Source: Paenibacillus silagei
Lineage (GTDB): Bacteria; Bacillota; Bacilli; Paenibacillales; Paenibacillaceae
Length of the DNA stretch: 64,000 nt
NCBI RefSeq assembly: GCF_017874735.1
Contig: NZ_JAGGLV010000001.1
Location: 124,001 to 188,000, forward strand
Reading direction: 5' to 3'
A program made the translations under genes and the position numbers. The notes beneath the pieces are model-generated. The model was not told where the DNA came from and made no database searches. It saw only the letters and a list, made by a program, of their open reading frames with translations. Shown piece by piece: positions 56,498 through 64,000 of the stretch; the first letter of the stretch is position 1; each line of letters opens with the position of its first letter.

Positions 56498-57151
56498 TCA
56501 GTCACAATTCACGGAACCGCTAGTCTCAGGCGTGCGGTACACGGCCCGTTCCCCGCCGATCAGCGGCGGTCTGCTCCATGCGGCATTTACCCGGGCAGCC
56601 CCGATATACCGCAGGCTAGGCCGGTAAGGTACGGCAATCCGGCGCAGATGCATGCCAATCAGGGTCTCCCCGATATCTATACCGGCATGAGCTTCAATCG
56701 TCTCTGCCAGTACCGGATCTGTCATGGACTGGTAGGCCGCAGCTGCCATGGAGCCTCCGGCTCCCGGAATGGGCACAGCCGACACCTCTCTAAGGCGAAG
56801 GGATTCCAGCAGAGCGCGTTCCATCACCAGCGAACGGTTCAAATGCTCGCAGCATTGATAGACCGGGTGAAAACCAAATTCATCCGCAATCTGCGTAATC
56901 CCCTCCAGCAGCTGCCGCGCAACCTCCAGCGCACCGCCTGTCCCAATCCGCTTCCCCGCCACTTCGCTTGTGCTGGCTCCGACGACCAGGATCTTCCCCG
57001 GACCGAGCTGGCCCGCTACTGCAAGTTCACGCGTTACCGCAGCAGTGGCTGCGGCCAAAGAGAGCTCCCCGCTGCCCGTTAGCTGCTGCTCTGCAGCTGC
57101 CATACCGGATAAGCGGTCATCCCCTGACTTCTGCTTCAGGACTTCCTCCAT
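56498..57151 (-). CDS. ywlG: TIGR01440 family protein (YwlG-like)
   Basis: 217-residue protein of the UPF0340/TIGR01440 family, found before glyA in Bacillales. Conserved stretches are KILVVGASTSEVAGKRIGTG, GFHPVYQCCEHLNRSLVMER (paired cysteines) and DIGETLIGMHLRRIAVPYRP. The family fold resembles a small alpha/beta hydrolase or thioesterase-like enzyme, but no activity is firmly assigned. AAGGGGG precedes the ATG at 57151. In B. subtilis rpiB lies between ywlE and ywlG; it is not present here. Confidence 0.9.
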   Translation of the reverse strand: MEEVLKQKSGDDRLSGMAAAEQQLTGSGELSLAAATAAVTRELAVAGQLGPGKILVVGASTSEVAGKRIGTGGALEVARQLLEGITQIADEFGFHPVYQCCEHLNRSLVMERALLESLRLREVSAVPIPGAGGSMAAAAYQSMTDPVLAETIEAHAGIDIGETLIGMHLRRIAVPYRPSLRYIGAARVNAAWSRPPLIGGERAVYRTPETSGSVNCD

Positions 57152-57203
57152 CTTACCGCCCCCTTCAACCGTTTCTGATTTCCATGGAGATGCAACTTTT
57201 AAA

Positions 57204-57248
57204 CAAAAAAGAGCAGTCCGCAGGTTGAACTGCGGATGTGCTCTTTTG
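57204..57248 (-). terminator. Terminator after ywlE
   Basis: Long interrupted stem (GAGCA and TCCGCAG arms, 57211-57223 with 57230-57244) followed on the minus strand by TTTTTTG. It separates ywlE from ywlG in the 222-base gap where rpiB would be expected. Confidence 0.88.
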
Positions 57249-57373
57249 CCCAGGCGACCGGCCGTTTATTCCAGGTGCTCCATCGTGGTTTCATCCACAC
57301 TTGTCGCCAGTTACACCGGAACCGGATCATATTTATTACATCTTAAGGGATAGTCAGCAAAAAATCAACCACT

Positions 57374-57961
57374 TCAAAGCCGTCTCAGCGATTCAAGCTT
57401 ATCGAGCAGACTGTACAGCGCCGTACGGATCTCGGCAGCCGCCAGCTCGTAATCTTCACGCGAGCCGCCGTACGGATCACTGATATCGAAGCTGGGGATA
57501 CGCTGGCGGATCTCAATCATCCGCTGCATAGCCGCAGCATCCGGCTCGGTACCCAGGGCCAGATTCAGCTCCGCATCTGCATACAAGCTGTCCAGCTCCC
57601 GGATATCGGCGTTCACGGATTCCTGCGTCTGGACATACTCCTTAAGGGTATGGGTCTTGGTAACAGCGTCAGGAAAATATTGCAGCAAGTGCCGCTTATG
57701 TGCTCCTGTCAGGGTAAGGATCAGATCGGCCCAAGCCACTGCCTCCCCGTTCAGCTGTGAGGATACGATGCGGTCCTGAATCCCTTCATCCTGCAGAATG
57801 CCCGCAGCATGTCTGGATATGGAAGTACCCGGGACAGCAGAAACTCCGGCAGACCGCACCTCCACATGAATGCCCCGCTCCTTCGCAAGCTTCCGCAGAA
57901 GCCCTTCGGCCATGGGACTACGGCAGGTATTACCTGTGCAGACAAATAAAATATGCAGCAA
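57374..57961 (-). CDS. ywlE: Protein-arginine phosphatase YwlE (low-molecular-weight phosphatase family)
   Basis: 195-residue phosphatase with the signature loop VCTGNTCRSPMAEGLL (catalytic Cys8, Arg14) and the late general-acid motif ISDPYGGS. Thr12 in the loop is the residue that gives B. subtilis YwlE its preference for phosphoarginine over phosphotyrosine, so it should reverse McsB marks. GTG at 57970 overlaps the Shine-Dalgarno; TTG at 57961 is 8 bases from GGAGG and gives the family-like MLHILFVCTGN start. Length is above the usual 150 because of an insertion after YVQTQESVNADI. Confidence 0.94.
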   Translation of the reverse strand: MLHILFVCTGNTCRSPMAEGLLRKLAKERGIHVEVRSAGVSAVPGTSISRHAAGILQDEGIQDRIVSSQLNGEAVAWADLILTLTGAHKRHLLQYFPDAVTKTHTLKEYVQTQESVNADIRELDSLYADAELNLALGTEPDAAAMQRMIEIRQRIPSFDISDPYGGSREDYELAAAEIRTALYSLLDKLESLRRL

Positions 57962-58036
57962 CCTTTCCACCTCCGGTAAACATTATAATTTCGGTATTAA
58001 GCAAGCTTAAAAATTATGGGTATTGCCGTTATTGTA

Positions 58037-58612
58037 TCAAAAGATGAACATCAAGCCAAACGCCAGGAGAATGGCTCCGCCCAGCGCTTCCCCGTACTCT
58101 CCGAGGCCCCGGCTCACCCGCCTGCCCAGTAGCAGCCCTGTAATGGACATAACACCGCCACAGGCACCGAAGGCCAGCACGGTTAGAATAATACTATTCA
58201 CAAACATCCCAAGCGAAACCCCGACCGAGAACGAATCCACACTTACACTGAGCGAGATCAGCAGCATGCCCCACACTGTCCGGTGATCCATCTGCCGGCT
58301 GCTGCCGCCGTCGTCCTGACGGAAGGAGTTGAACACCATATGTCCGCCCAGCAGAACAAGCAGGCCTCCGGCAGCATAGGTGGTGACCTGTCCCAGCAAA
58401 TGCCCGACATAGCTGCCCGTGAACAAGCCCAGCAGCGGCATCAGCACATGAAAAAAAGCAATCAGCAGGCTAAGCTGCAGCACATGCAGCAGACGGATGC
58501 CCCTCATCCCGATGCCCACGCCAAGCGAGAACGCATCCATCCCCAGCGCAACTGCCATAATGGCCACTGTTACTATCTGGCCCCAGCCCCCATACATTCC
58601 GTCCCAGCCCAT
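58037..58612 (-). CDS. mntP: Manganese efflux pump MntP
   Basis: 191-residue six-helix membrane protein. Two repeats carry the metal-site aspartates: LGMDAFSLGVGIGMR and VSVDSFSVGVSLGMF. ATG at 58612 is 7 bases after GGAGG and gives MGWDGMYGGWGQIV; the longer frame is less likely. B. subtilis has this gene (ywlD) between ywlC and ywlE, as here. Confidence 0.94.
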   Translation of the reverse strand: MGWDGMYGGWGQIVTVAIMAVALGMDAFSLGVGIGMRGIRLLHVLQLSLLIAFFHVLMPLLGLFTGSYVGHLLGQVTTYAAGGLLVLLGGHMVFNSFRQDDGGSSRQMDHRTVWGMLLISLSVSVDSFSVGVSLGMFVNSIILTVLAFGACGGVMSITGLLLGRRVSRGLGEYGEALGGAILLAFGLMFIF

Positions 58613-58750
58613 GAATAACCCTCCACCCTGAGTCCGTAAGTTCTTGTACAACAACGATATGCGGACAAGATGGTATTCATGACTGTGGGGTGGATGGCAG
58701 GGCGGGGGCGAAGGGACCCAGATTGCGTAATATCAGGTGTATCCGAACAT

Positions 58751-58900
58751 TCATTTTCCAAATTTATCGAAGTATTCCTTTGCCTTTTTGAGGATGACCA
58801 ACTCTTCCTCCATCTCGGCTAGCTGCCGATTGCGTTCCTTCAGTTTCCGTTCAAGCTCTCTGAGTTTGTCCTGATCGGCTTCCTGATCCTTTCCACTCAT
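58751..58900 (-). pseudogene. Small ORF resembling the leucine zipper of an IS3-family OrfA transposase
   Basis: 49-residue frame, ATG at 58900 after GGAGG (7-base spacing), stop at 58751. The product is a single charged helix with heptad leucines, LRELERKLKERNRQLAEMEE then ELVILKKAKEYFDKFGK. The ending VILKKAKEYF strongly recalls IS3-family OrfA (typically DILKKAxAFF). The N-terminal helix-turn-helix and OrfB are absent, and I see no flanking inverted repeats. It is either a relic of an insertion or a small gene made from one. Confidence 0.65.
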
Positions 58901-58980
58901 AGCAGCACCTCCACGTTAATCTTATGAGTTCCAGTCTCTTAGCAGGAGGACATGGTCCATACCATCCTAACAGCAACTGA

Positions 58981-60258
58981 CTACCCGGCGTCGATCACTG
59001 ATTCTCCAGCGGCTTTCATCAGCCGGTTCATGATGGCTGCGCCGAGGCCCGTGACCGGGCAGGCCTCGGCCAGAATGTACGTGGCCCCCGCTTCATCGAA
59101 GCGCCGCAAGGCGGCATACAAGAAGCGGGCGGCCTCCTCCGGCGAGGACAGCGAGCCGAGAGACACCGTGCAGGCGGCCGGGTCGGCGGGATACAGGGCC
59201 CTATGCTCCTCGAAGAGGAGCAGGCCCGTGATCTCGCCCGCCCGCTGCGCCGCCTGCAGCAGCCCTGCGGCGGTCTCCGCCACGCGCTGCGCGGAGGAGC
59301 CGCGTACGATGCCAAGCGCGCCGCGCGGGGCATAGTGCGTGTACTTCATGCCCGGCGCGCGCGGCGCCGGGCTGTTGCCTGCGGCCGCCTGCGCAGCAGC
59401 GCCGGCTTCGCCGCCGCCGGGCACGGCTGCCGGCGGCACAGGCACGGACCCGCCGCCGGATGCACCGGCAGGCGTGTCCGCCCCGGCGGCCGGCTCCGCT
59501 GCGGCCGCTTCAGTGCCGGTCACCGCCGCGAGCTGCTCGGCGGTGATGCCCCCGGGACGGAGCACGGCTACCGTCCCGTCCGGCTGCACCTGCACCACGG
59601 TCGACTCCAGGCCGACCCCGGCCGCGCCGCCGTCCAGAACACCGCCGATATATCCGGCGAGGTCTTCCAGCACATGGGCGGCCAGCGTCGGACTCGGCCG
59701 CCCGGAGCGGTTGGCGCTAGGCGCAGCAACCGGACAATCCGCCGCGCGCAGCAGCGCAAGCGCCACCGGATGATCCGGCATGCGCACGCCAACCGTATCC
59801 AGGCCCGCCGTCACCAGCGGCGAGAGGACGCCGGGACGGACCGGCAGCACCAGCGTCAGCGGGCCGGGCCAGAACGCATAGATCAGTGCCTCGGCCACCG
59901 GATGCACCTCCGTCACCAGGCGATCAAGATCCTCCCGCCGGGCAATATGCACGATCAGTGGGTTATCGGAGGGACGGCCTTTGGCTGCGAATACCGCTTC
60001 TACCGCTGCGGTGTTCCGCGCATCTGCGCCCAGCCCGTACACCGTCTCCGTCGGAAAGGCCACCGTCTCCCCGCTCCGCAGCAGCGCTGCCGCTTCCGAG
60101 ATCATGCCCAAGTCACTCGTGCTCACCGGCAAACCGTCAGAACTCTCCGTTCTGCCATCCGTTCCCTCCTTGCCGGAAGCAAGGCTCCAGTACAGAGTGG
60201 ACTCAATAAGACCGCTGCGGCGCTGGGCCGCGAACGGTGAATGCTTATCTTCTGTCAT
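58981..60258 (-). CDS. ywlC: L-threonylcarbamoyladenylate synthase (Sua5/YwlC type)
   Basis: 425-residue enzyme for the first step of the tRNA t6A37 modification. The YrdC/Sua5 domain (about residues 52-245) has VAFPTETVYGLGADARNTAA, KGRPSDNPLIVHI and SANRSGRPSPT. The C-terminal Sua5 domain starts with the conserved PGMKYTHYAPRG. Between them is a 50-residue linker of almost only Ala, Gly, Pro and Val. The ATG at 60258 has a poor Shine-Dalgarno and the N-terminal 48 residues are not conserved, so the true start may be internal. A copy of the two-hairpin repeat lies 36 bases upstream. Confidence 0.94.
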   Translation of the reverse strand: MTEDKHSPFAAQRRSGLIESTLYWSLASGKEGTDGRTESSDGLPVSTSDLGMISEAAALLRSGETVAFPTETVYGLGADARNTAAVEAVFAAKGRPSDNPLIVHIARREDLDRLVTEVHPVAEALIYAFWPGPLTLVLPVRPGVLSPLVTAGLDTVGVRMPDHPVALALLRAADCPVAAPSANRSGRPSPTLAAHVLEDLAGYIGGVLDGGAAGVGLESTVVQVQPDGTVAVLRPGGITAEQLAAVTGTEAAAAEPAAGADTPAGASGGGSVPVPPAAVPGGGEAGAAAQAAAGNSPAPRAPGMKYTHYAPRGALGIVRGSSAQRVAETAAGLLQAAQRAGEITGLLLFEEHRALYPADPAACTVSLGSLSSPEEAARFLYAALRRFDEAGATYILAEACPVTGLGAAIMNRLMKAAGESVIDAG

Positions 60259-60293
60259 CTATCATCACTAGCTTTCTGAATTGAATTATTACG

Positions 60294-60392
60294 CAAGTGA
60301 AAACGGCTTTTGCCGTCCTTTTTAAGGACGGTACCGTTTCAGCGAGAAAGATAAGGATAATTATAGCGCGAAGCATATAGATTCTTATCTTT
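60294..60392. repeat. Two-hairpin intergenic repeat, copy C
   Basis: 99-bp element between spoIIR and ywlC, nearly identical to copy B in its right half. Hairpin 1 has inner CCGTCC/GGACGG; hairpin 2 has AAAGATAAG with CTTATCTTT and an inner TATA stem with one extra G bulge. Within the roughly 400-base gap 60259-60667 I see only this element, a CATCCG-type palindrome near 60402-60417 and the spoIIR terminator. Confidence 0.9.
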
Positions 60393-60552
60393 GAACAAAA
60401 TCATCCGACCGGATGAATGAGATTACTTGCGTGTCAGCACAATGTATGCTGTTTTCCACATACATTTGGCCCATATGCCTGTACCAGCCGATTGTGCTCG
60501 GTTTTAGACACCTTGTCCACAACAGGAGGAAACTATAGTTTCCTCTACACTC

Positions 60553-60578
60553 AAAAACGGCCCCCTCAGGTGGAGCCG
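60553..60578 (-). terminator. Terminator after spoIIR
   Basis: 7-bp stem CGGCTCC/GGGGCCG (60572-60578 with 60558-60564, one wobble) followed on the minus strand by TTTTTG. It lies about 90 bases beyond the spoIIR stop. Confidence 0.75.
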
Positions 60579-60667
60579 CCTCTGCTCAAGTACTGCAATC
60601 ATCGTACCATATCCGGCGCAAAAACTGTAGAATCCAATATACGTTTACGCCATGCTTTTCAGGACAT

Positions 60668-61459
60668 TCAGGCGAACAGCCCGCAGATCCAGCTCCAGAT
60701 ATTCTTCAGCAGCTCCCACACGAAGAACTTCACCTTCGGTGTCTCAGCAGCATCACCTGAACTTCCTACCTTGTTAGTTGAATCAGAGAGACTGGATACT
60801 GCCCCTTGCGCTGTTCCATCCGCCGCCTTCACCTTCGCACCGTCTCCCGAAGCCTTGGCTGAGACCTTAGCCGCCTCCTTAGCCCCTGCCTTCGCAGCAG
60901 CCGGTTCCGCAGCCGCAGCATCCCCGGTTCCCGCATCGATGAAGCAGAGCGGCGGAAACAGCACACACCACCAGTTCTGCCCTTTGCCTGCTCCAAGCGT
61001 GACCCGGACTGCCTCGTATTCTCCGGCTGGGTAGACCCGTCCGCCATACATTTTGGTCGGAAAAGGAACCGTGCCCAGCTCCACCTGATAGCCGTATTCA
61101 ATCCCGCGCTGCGCCAGTTCTCTGCCCACCAGCTCATTCAGCTCCGGCAGATGATTACGGATCAGGGCACGGGCCTGCTCCAGACTCTGCGGATCTTCCA
61201 GTCCGGCCACCCACTGATTAATCTGCTCCACGATCCGGTCACGAATCTGGCGCTTGACCAGCTGATCCCCGGTGCCGTCCGAATTCGCCAGAATACGCAG
61301 GCGGATCGACTCCTGCGGGATGGATACCTCTGCTACGGCAGCATCGCTTTTTTGGCCTTCCCAGGCCATCATCAGAATCATAAAAAAACAAATTAAAATG
61401 GCAGTATACTTAAAGGTAATCCGCAGGGAATCCCCTCGCTCCAGCTTATAATCTTCCAT
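60668..61459 (-). CDS. spoIIR: Stage II sporulation protein SpoIIR
   Basis: 263-residue forespore signal that crosses into the intermembrane space and triggers SpoIIGA processing of pro-sigma-E. A membrane/signal segment (YTAILICFFMILMMAWEGQK) is followed by the family block SIRLRILANSDGTGDQLVKR, then ELGTVPFPTKMYGGRVYPAG and NWWCVLFPPLCFID. An Ala/Lys-rich linker precedes a short aromatic C-terminus. The ATG at 61459 is 9 bases after GAGAGGGG; about 58 further upstream codons are open but look non-coding. Expected sigma-F control was not confirmed. Confidence 0.95.
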   Translation of the reverse strand: MEDYKLERGDSLRITFKYTAILICFFMILMMAWEGQKSDAAVAEVSIPQESIRLRILANSDGTGDQLVKRQIRDRIVEQINQWVAGLEDPQSLEQARALIRNHLPELNELVGRELAQRGIEYGYQVELGTVPFPTKMYGGRVYPAGEYEAVRVTLGAGKGQNWWCVLFPPLCFIDAGTGDAAAAEPAAAKAGAKEAAKVSAKASGDGAKVKAADGTAQGAVSSLSDSTNKVGSSGDAAETPKVKFFVWELLKNIWSWICGLFA

Positions 61460-61565
61460 CTTCCGCAGCCCCTCTCCCTCTGAACCTCTTATGTTCCCAG
61501 TATGTCCAGGAATGAGAGACTGCAAACCTATTAATCTATGATTTATGAAGTAGAGACGGCAACAC

Positions 61566-62762
61566 CTAGTTTTTGGACAAAAGAGATTTGCCCTTCGCCT
61601 CCGGCTGCGGCAGCGGGAGATCATCCTCCACATCCTGCCCGTAGAGCCTTACGCTCATCGCAATCCCCATACAGGCCATATTAATCAGCAGCGAGGTTCC
61701 GCCGTAGCTGATGAACGGCAGGGTAATGCCGGTCAGCGGCATCAGTCCGGTCATCGCACCGATATTCTCCAGAATCTGATACAGCAGCATCGCCACAATC
61801 CCGACAATCAGGAGCGGCCCGCCACGGTCCCTGCATTCTAGAGCAATCAGGATTAATCTGTGGATCAGGATAAAAAAGAGCATCAGCAGCGCCGCTGCGC
61901 CCAGGAAGCCGAATTCTTCCCCAATCTGCACAAAAATCGATTCCGAATACAGATATGGCACACGGTTGCTCTGTACGGAGCTGCCCTGCAAATACCCTTC
62001 TCCCTTAAGGCCCCCGGAGCCAATCGCCGTCTGGGCATTTTTCGTCTGATAGCTCGCCGTGCTGCTCGCCAGCTCAGGCACGAGCCAAGGATCAAACCGG
62101 CTGACGAAGTGATCCCGGCCCAGCGTTTTCTCAATGAAATCAACCGTCTGCTCGTGATAGTTGATATAGCACAGGATGAAGCCCAGAATCGCTCCGCCCG
62201 CGACAACTAGACCGATCAGCGCATGCGAAAATTTGATACGCCCGATCCATAGCAAGCCAAGCAGGATTACGATATAACTGAGCGCATTGCCCAGGTCATT
62301 CTGGACGATAACCAGCGCGCACGGCATGAATGCAATCAGACCCAGCGGCACGACATCGCGCCAGAACTGGAGCCGGGTTTTATTTTTACGGACAAGCATG
62401 GTGGTCAGAAAAATAATCAGAATCAGCTTGAACAGCTCCGCCGGCTGAATGCTTAAATCTCCAATACCGATCCAGCCCTGGGCGCCATTCTTCACCTTGC
62501 CGAAAAAGCTGACCGACAGCAGAATCCCAATCCCGGCGATGTAAATATAAAGTCCATACCGCACCAGCAGGCGGTAATCGAACAGGGTGATCAGGATAAA
62601 AGCGATAAAGCCCAGCGCGTAATATTTCAGCATGGTGATATGCATACCATCCAGACCGTCTCTTCCGTGAGTCACGCTATAAATGGAGAAGATACAGATC
62701 CCCATCAGCACAATCAAAATAAGCACAATGCTGCCGTCTATTCTTTTGATTCTCTGCAACAT
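61566..62762 (-). CDS. FtsW/RodA/SpoVE family glycosyltransferase
   Basis: 398-residue SEDS protein with about ten membrane segments; this family polymerises lipid II. Marks: GWIGIGDLSIQPAELFKLIL, FVQIGEEFGFLGAAALLMLF and PLTGITLPFISYGGTSLLIN. It is closer to RodA/SpoVE than to FtsW in length and C-terminus, but the exact role is unclear. AAGGGG lies about 9 bases before the ATG. A very similar gene precedes it (63049 onward), suggesting tandem duplication; by position near spoIIR one copy might be sporulation-linked. Confidence 0.92.
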   Translation of the reverse strand: MLQRIKRIDGSIVLILIVLMGICIFSIYSVTHGRDGLDGMHITMLKYYALGFIAFILITLFDYRLLVRYGLYIYIAGIGILLSVSFFGKVKNGAQGWIGIGDLSIQPAELFKLILIIFLTTMLVRKNKTRLQFWRDVVPLGLIAFMPCALVIVQNDLGNALSYIVILLGLLWIGRIKFSHALIGLVVAGGAILGFILCYINYHEQTVDFIEKTLGRDHFVSRFDPWLVPELASSTASYQTKNAQTAIGSGGLKGEGYLQGSSVQSNRVPYLYSESIFVQIGEEFGFLGAAALLMLFFILIHRLILIALECRDRGGPLLIVGIVAMLLYQILENIGAMTGLMPLTGITLPFISYGGTSLLINMACMGIAMSVRLYGQDVEDDLPLPQPEAKGKSLLSKN

Positions 62763-62929
62763 AAGGATATACCCCTTAACCTCTCCGGATTAGGAATCCG
62801 CCCGCTACACCCAGCCCAGGCTTCAACCCACTAATTTCCATTGTAATTCAATTGGGAGCTTTTATTCAATTTTTCTATTTCTGCATAGCTGACCCACTAC
62901 GCCCTCCTTCTAAGTATGTCAGCCCAGGT

Positions 62930-63018
62930 GGAAACGGATTTGCCATCCATTTGCAAAAAAATACCGGAACCCTTCGTAAACGAAGAATTCCGGTATGGAT
63001 GAAGCAACCCGTTTCCCT
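62930..63018 (-). terminator. Terminator between the two SEDS genes, nested in a GGAAACGG hairpin
   Basis: A stem ATACCGGAA/TTCCGGTAT (62962-62996 region) with inner CTTCGT/ACGAAG, followed by seven T residues on the minus strand (about 62956-62962), is a clear terminator for the upstream SEDS gene. It is enclosed by outer arms GGAAACGG and CCGTTTCC. The left flank GTGGAAACGGATTTGCCATC is close to the start of the three-copy repeat element. Confidence 0.8.
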
Positions 63019-63048
63019 AAATGCGCGGGCTTTATTATTCTTAATAAG

Positions 63049-64000
63049 TTAACTTCTCTTGGCGGAAGCCGGGGAAGAATACAGCGCAGGACTCGGCAGA
63101 TCCTCCTCCACCTCTTGCCCGTGCAGACGTACGCTCATGACAAGCCCTATGCTCGCCATATTGATCAGCAGTGAGGTTCCCCCGAAGCTGATGAACGGCA
63201 GCGTAATCCCCGTCAGCGGCATCAGGCCCAGGAAGGCCCCGATATTCTCAAAAATCTGGTACAGCAGCATCGCCACCACCCCGACGATCAGGAACGGCCC
63301 GCCCCTGTCCTTGCACTCCAGTGCAATTAGTATCATCCGGTGAATGAGGATAAAGTACAGCAGCAGTACCAGTGCCGAGCCGACAAAGCCGTATTCCTCC
63401 GCAATCTGGACAAAAATGGAGTCCGAATAGGTGTACGGTACACGGTCGGTCTGCACCGAGCTGCCCGTCATGTAGCCTTCACCGCTCATTCCGCCGGAGG
63501 CGATGGCCATTTTGGCGTTCTTCGTATGGTAGATCGCCTTGGCTGTCGCCTTATCCGGTACCAGCCATGGGTCGAAGCGCTCGATCCAGTGCGAGCGTTT
63601 GATATCTACCAGGAAATCCTTAATTTCATCGTGATAATGAATATAGCTCATAATTCCGGCAGCCGCAGAGCCGCCTATAACCAGCAGTCCGATTAGCGCA
63701 TGGGTGAACTTAATATTGCCGATCCACAGGAGACCGATCAGAATAACGATGTACGAGAGCGCATTCCCCAGGTCATTCTGGCTGATTACGATGACAAACG
63801 GCATGAGACTGAATAATCCCAGCGGAGCCACATCACGCCAGAACAGCAGCTTATTTTTATTTTTGCGGACAAGCACAGCTGCCAGGAACAGAATCAGAAT
63901 CAGCTTGAACAGCTCCGCCGGCTGAAGACTGAAGCTGTTGCCGAACTTGATCCAGCCTTGCGCACCGTTCTGCTCTGTACCCACGAAGCTGACCAGGATC
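63049..64000 (-). CDS. FtsW/RodA/SpoVE family glycosyltransferase, 5' end outside window
   Basis: At least 317 codons of a second SEDS protein; the frame is open to the window edge (reading ILVSFVGTEQNGAQG), so the N-terminal two or three membrane segments are missing. It matches its neighbour at 61566 along the whole length: FSLQPAELFKLILILFLAAV, FVQIAEEYGFVGSALVLLLY and PLTGITLPFISFGGTSLLIN. A GTG at 63984 is not the real start, because conserved sequence continues upstream of it. Confidence 0.92.
   Translation of the reverse strand, partial: ILVSFVGTEQNGAQGWIKFGNSFSLQPAELFKLILILFLAAVLVRKNKNKLLFWRDVAPLGLFSLMPFVIVISQNDLGNALSYIVILIGLLWIGNIKFTHALIGLLVIGGSAAAGIMSYIHYHDEIKDFLVDIKRSHWIERFDPWLVPDKATAKAIYHTKNAKMAIASGGMSGEGYMTGSSVQTDRVPYTYSDSIFVQIAEEYGFVGSALVLLLYFILIHRMILIALECKDRGGPFLIVGVVAMLLYQIFENIGAFLGLMPLTGITLPFISFGGTSLLINMASIGLVMSVRLHGQEVEEDLPSPALYSSPASAKRS

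Noticed and set aside
59203..60240. 345-codon plus-strand frame opposite ywlC
   Set aside because: Arg/His-rich antisense frame in GC-rich DNA; no family resemblance.

Overview
The window is chromosomal DNA of a spore-forming, flagellated, S-layer-bearing member of the Firmicutes, most likely Paenibacillus or a close relative. The basis is the mix of families: sporulation genes (spoIIID, spoIIQ, spoIID, spoIIR, an alpha/beta SASP), Bacillus-type flagellar and competence genes (csrA-fliW, flgM-yvyF-comF), degSU, three S-layer-homology (SLH) proteins and csaB. Every gene I could support lies on the minus strand, so transcription runs from high to low coordinates throughout.

Layout in coordinate order. 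1-9.7 kb: the 5' end of flagellin with its leader and sigma-D-type promoter, then csrA, fliW, yviE, flgL, flgK, flgN, flgM, yvyF, comFC and a frameshifted comFA. 9.9-14.6 kb: the degS-degU two-component system and a secreted phosphodiester-glycosidase-like protein. 14.8-29.3 kb: three large SLH/Ig-like surface proteins, one of them a probable major S-layer protein with a roughly 600-bp leader, interrupted by metK, a SASP gene and two small unknown genes. 29.5-36.6 kb: tagO/wecA-like, tagA-like, csaB, a DUF5693 membrane protein and a phosphohexomutase, which together look like the locus that makes and pyruvylates the wall polymer to which SLH domains bind. 36.6-44.7 kb: fabZ, an EpuA-like small protein, flhP, flhO, mbl, spoIIID, spoIIQ, spoIID and murA. 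44.8-54.7 kb: a DUF1146 gene, the complete F1Fo ATP synthase operon (atpI-like genes, atpB to atpC), wecB and upp. 55-64 kb: glyA, ywlG, ywlE, mntP, a probable IS3 transposase fragment, ywlC, spoIIR and two tandem FtsW/RodA-type genes, the second cut by the window edge.

Most of the content is conserved housekeeping and developmental chromosome. The least explained signals are these: (i) a roughly 100-bp two-hairpin intergenic element in three copies (43127, 56373, 60294), with two looser relatives sharing only the GGAAACGG hairpin; changes between copies tend to keep base pairing; (ii) an exact 23-bp tandem duplication in comFA that alone accounts for its frameshift; (iii) a flgM control region in which the sigma-D -10 box is also one arm of a terminator hairpin; (iv) a CsrA-site-like hairpin plus CsrA-like Shine-Dalgarno in the flagellin leader; (v) two possible in-frame starts for the S-layer protein.

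All calls come from reading the sequence; no database search or structure prediction was run. Promoter and operator calls are pattern matches. Many starts were moved from the longest frame to a codon with a better-spaced Shine-Dalgarno; GTG and TTG starts are common here.
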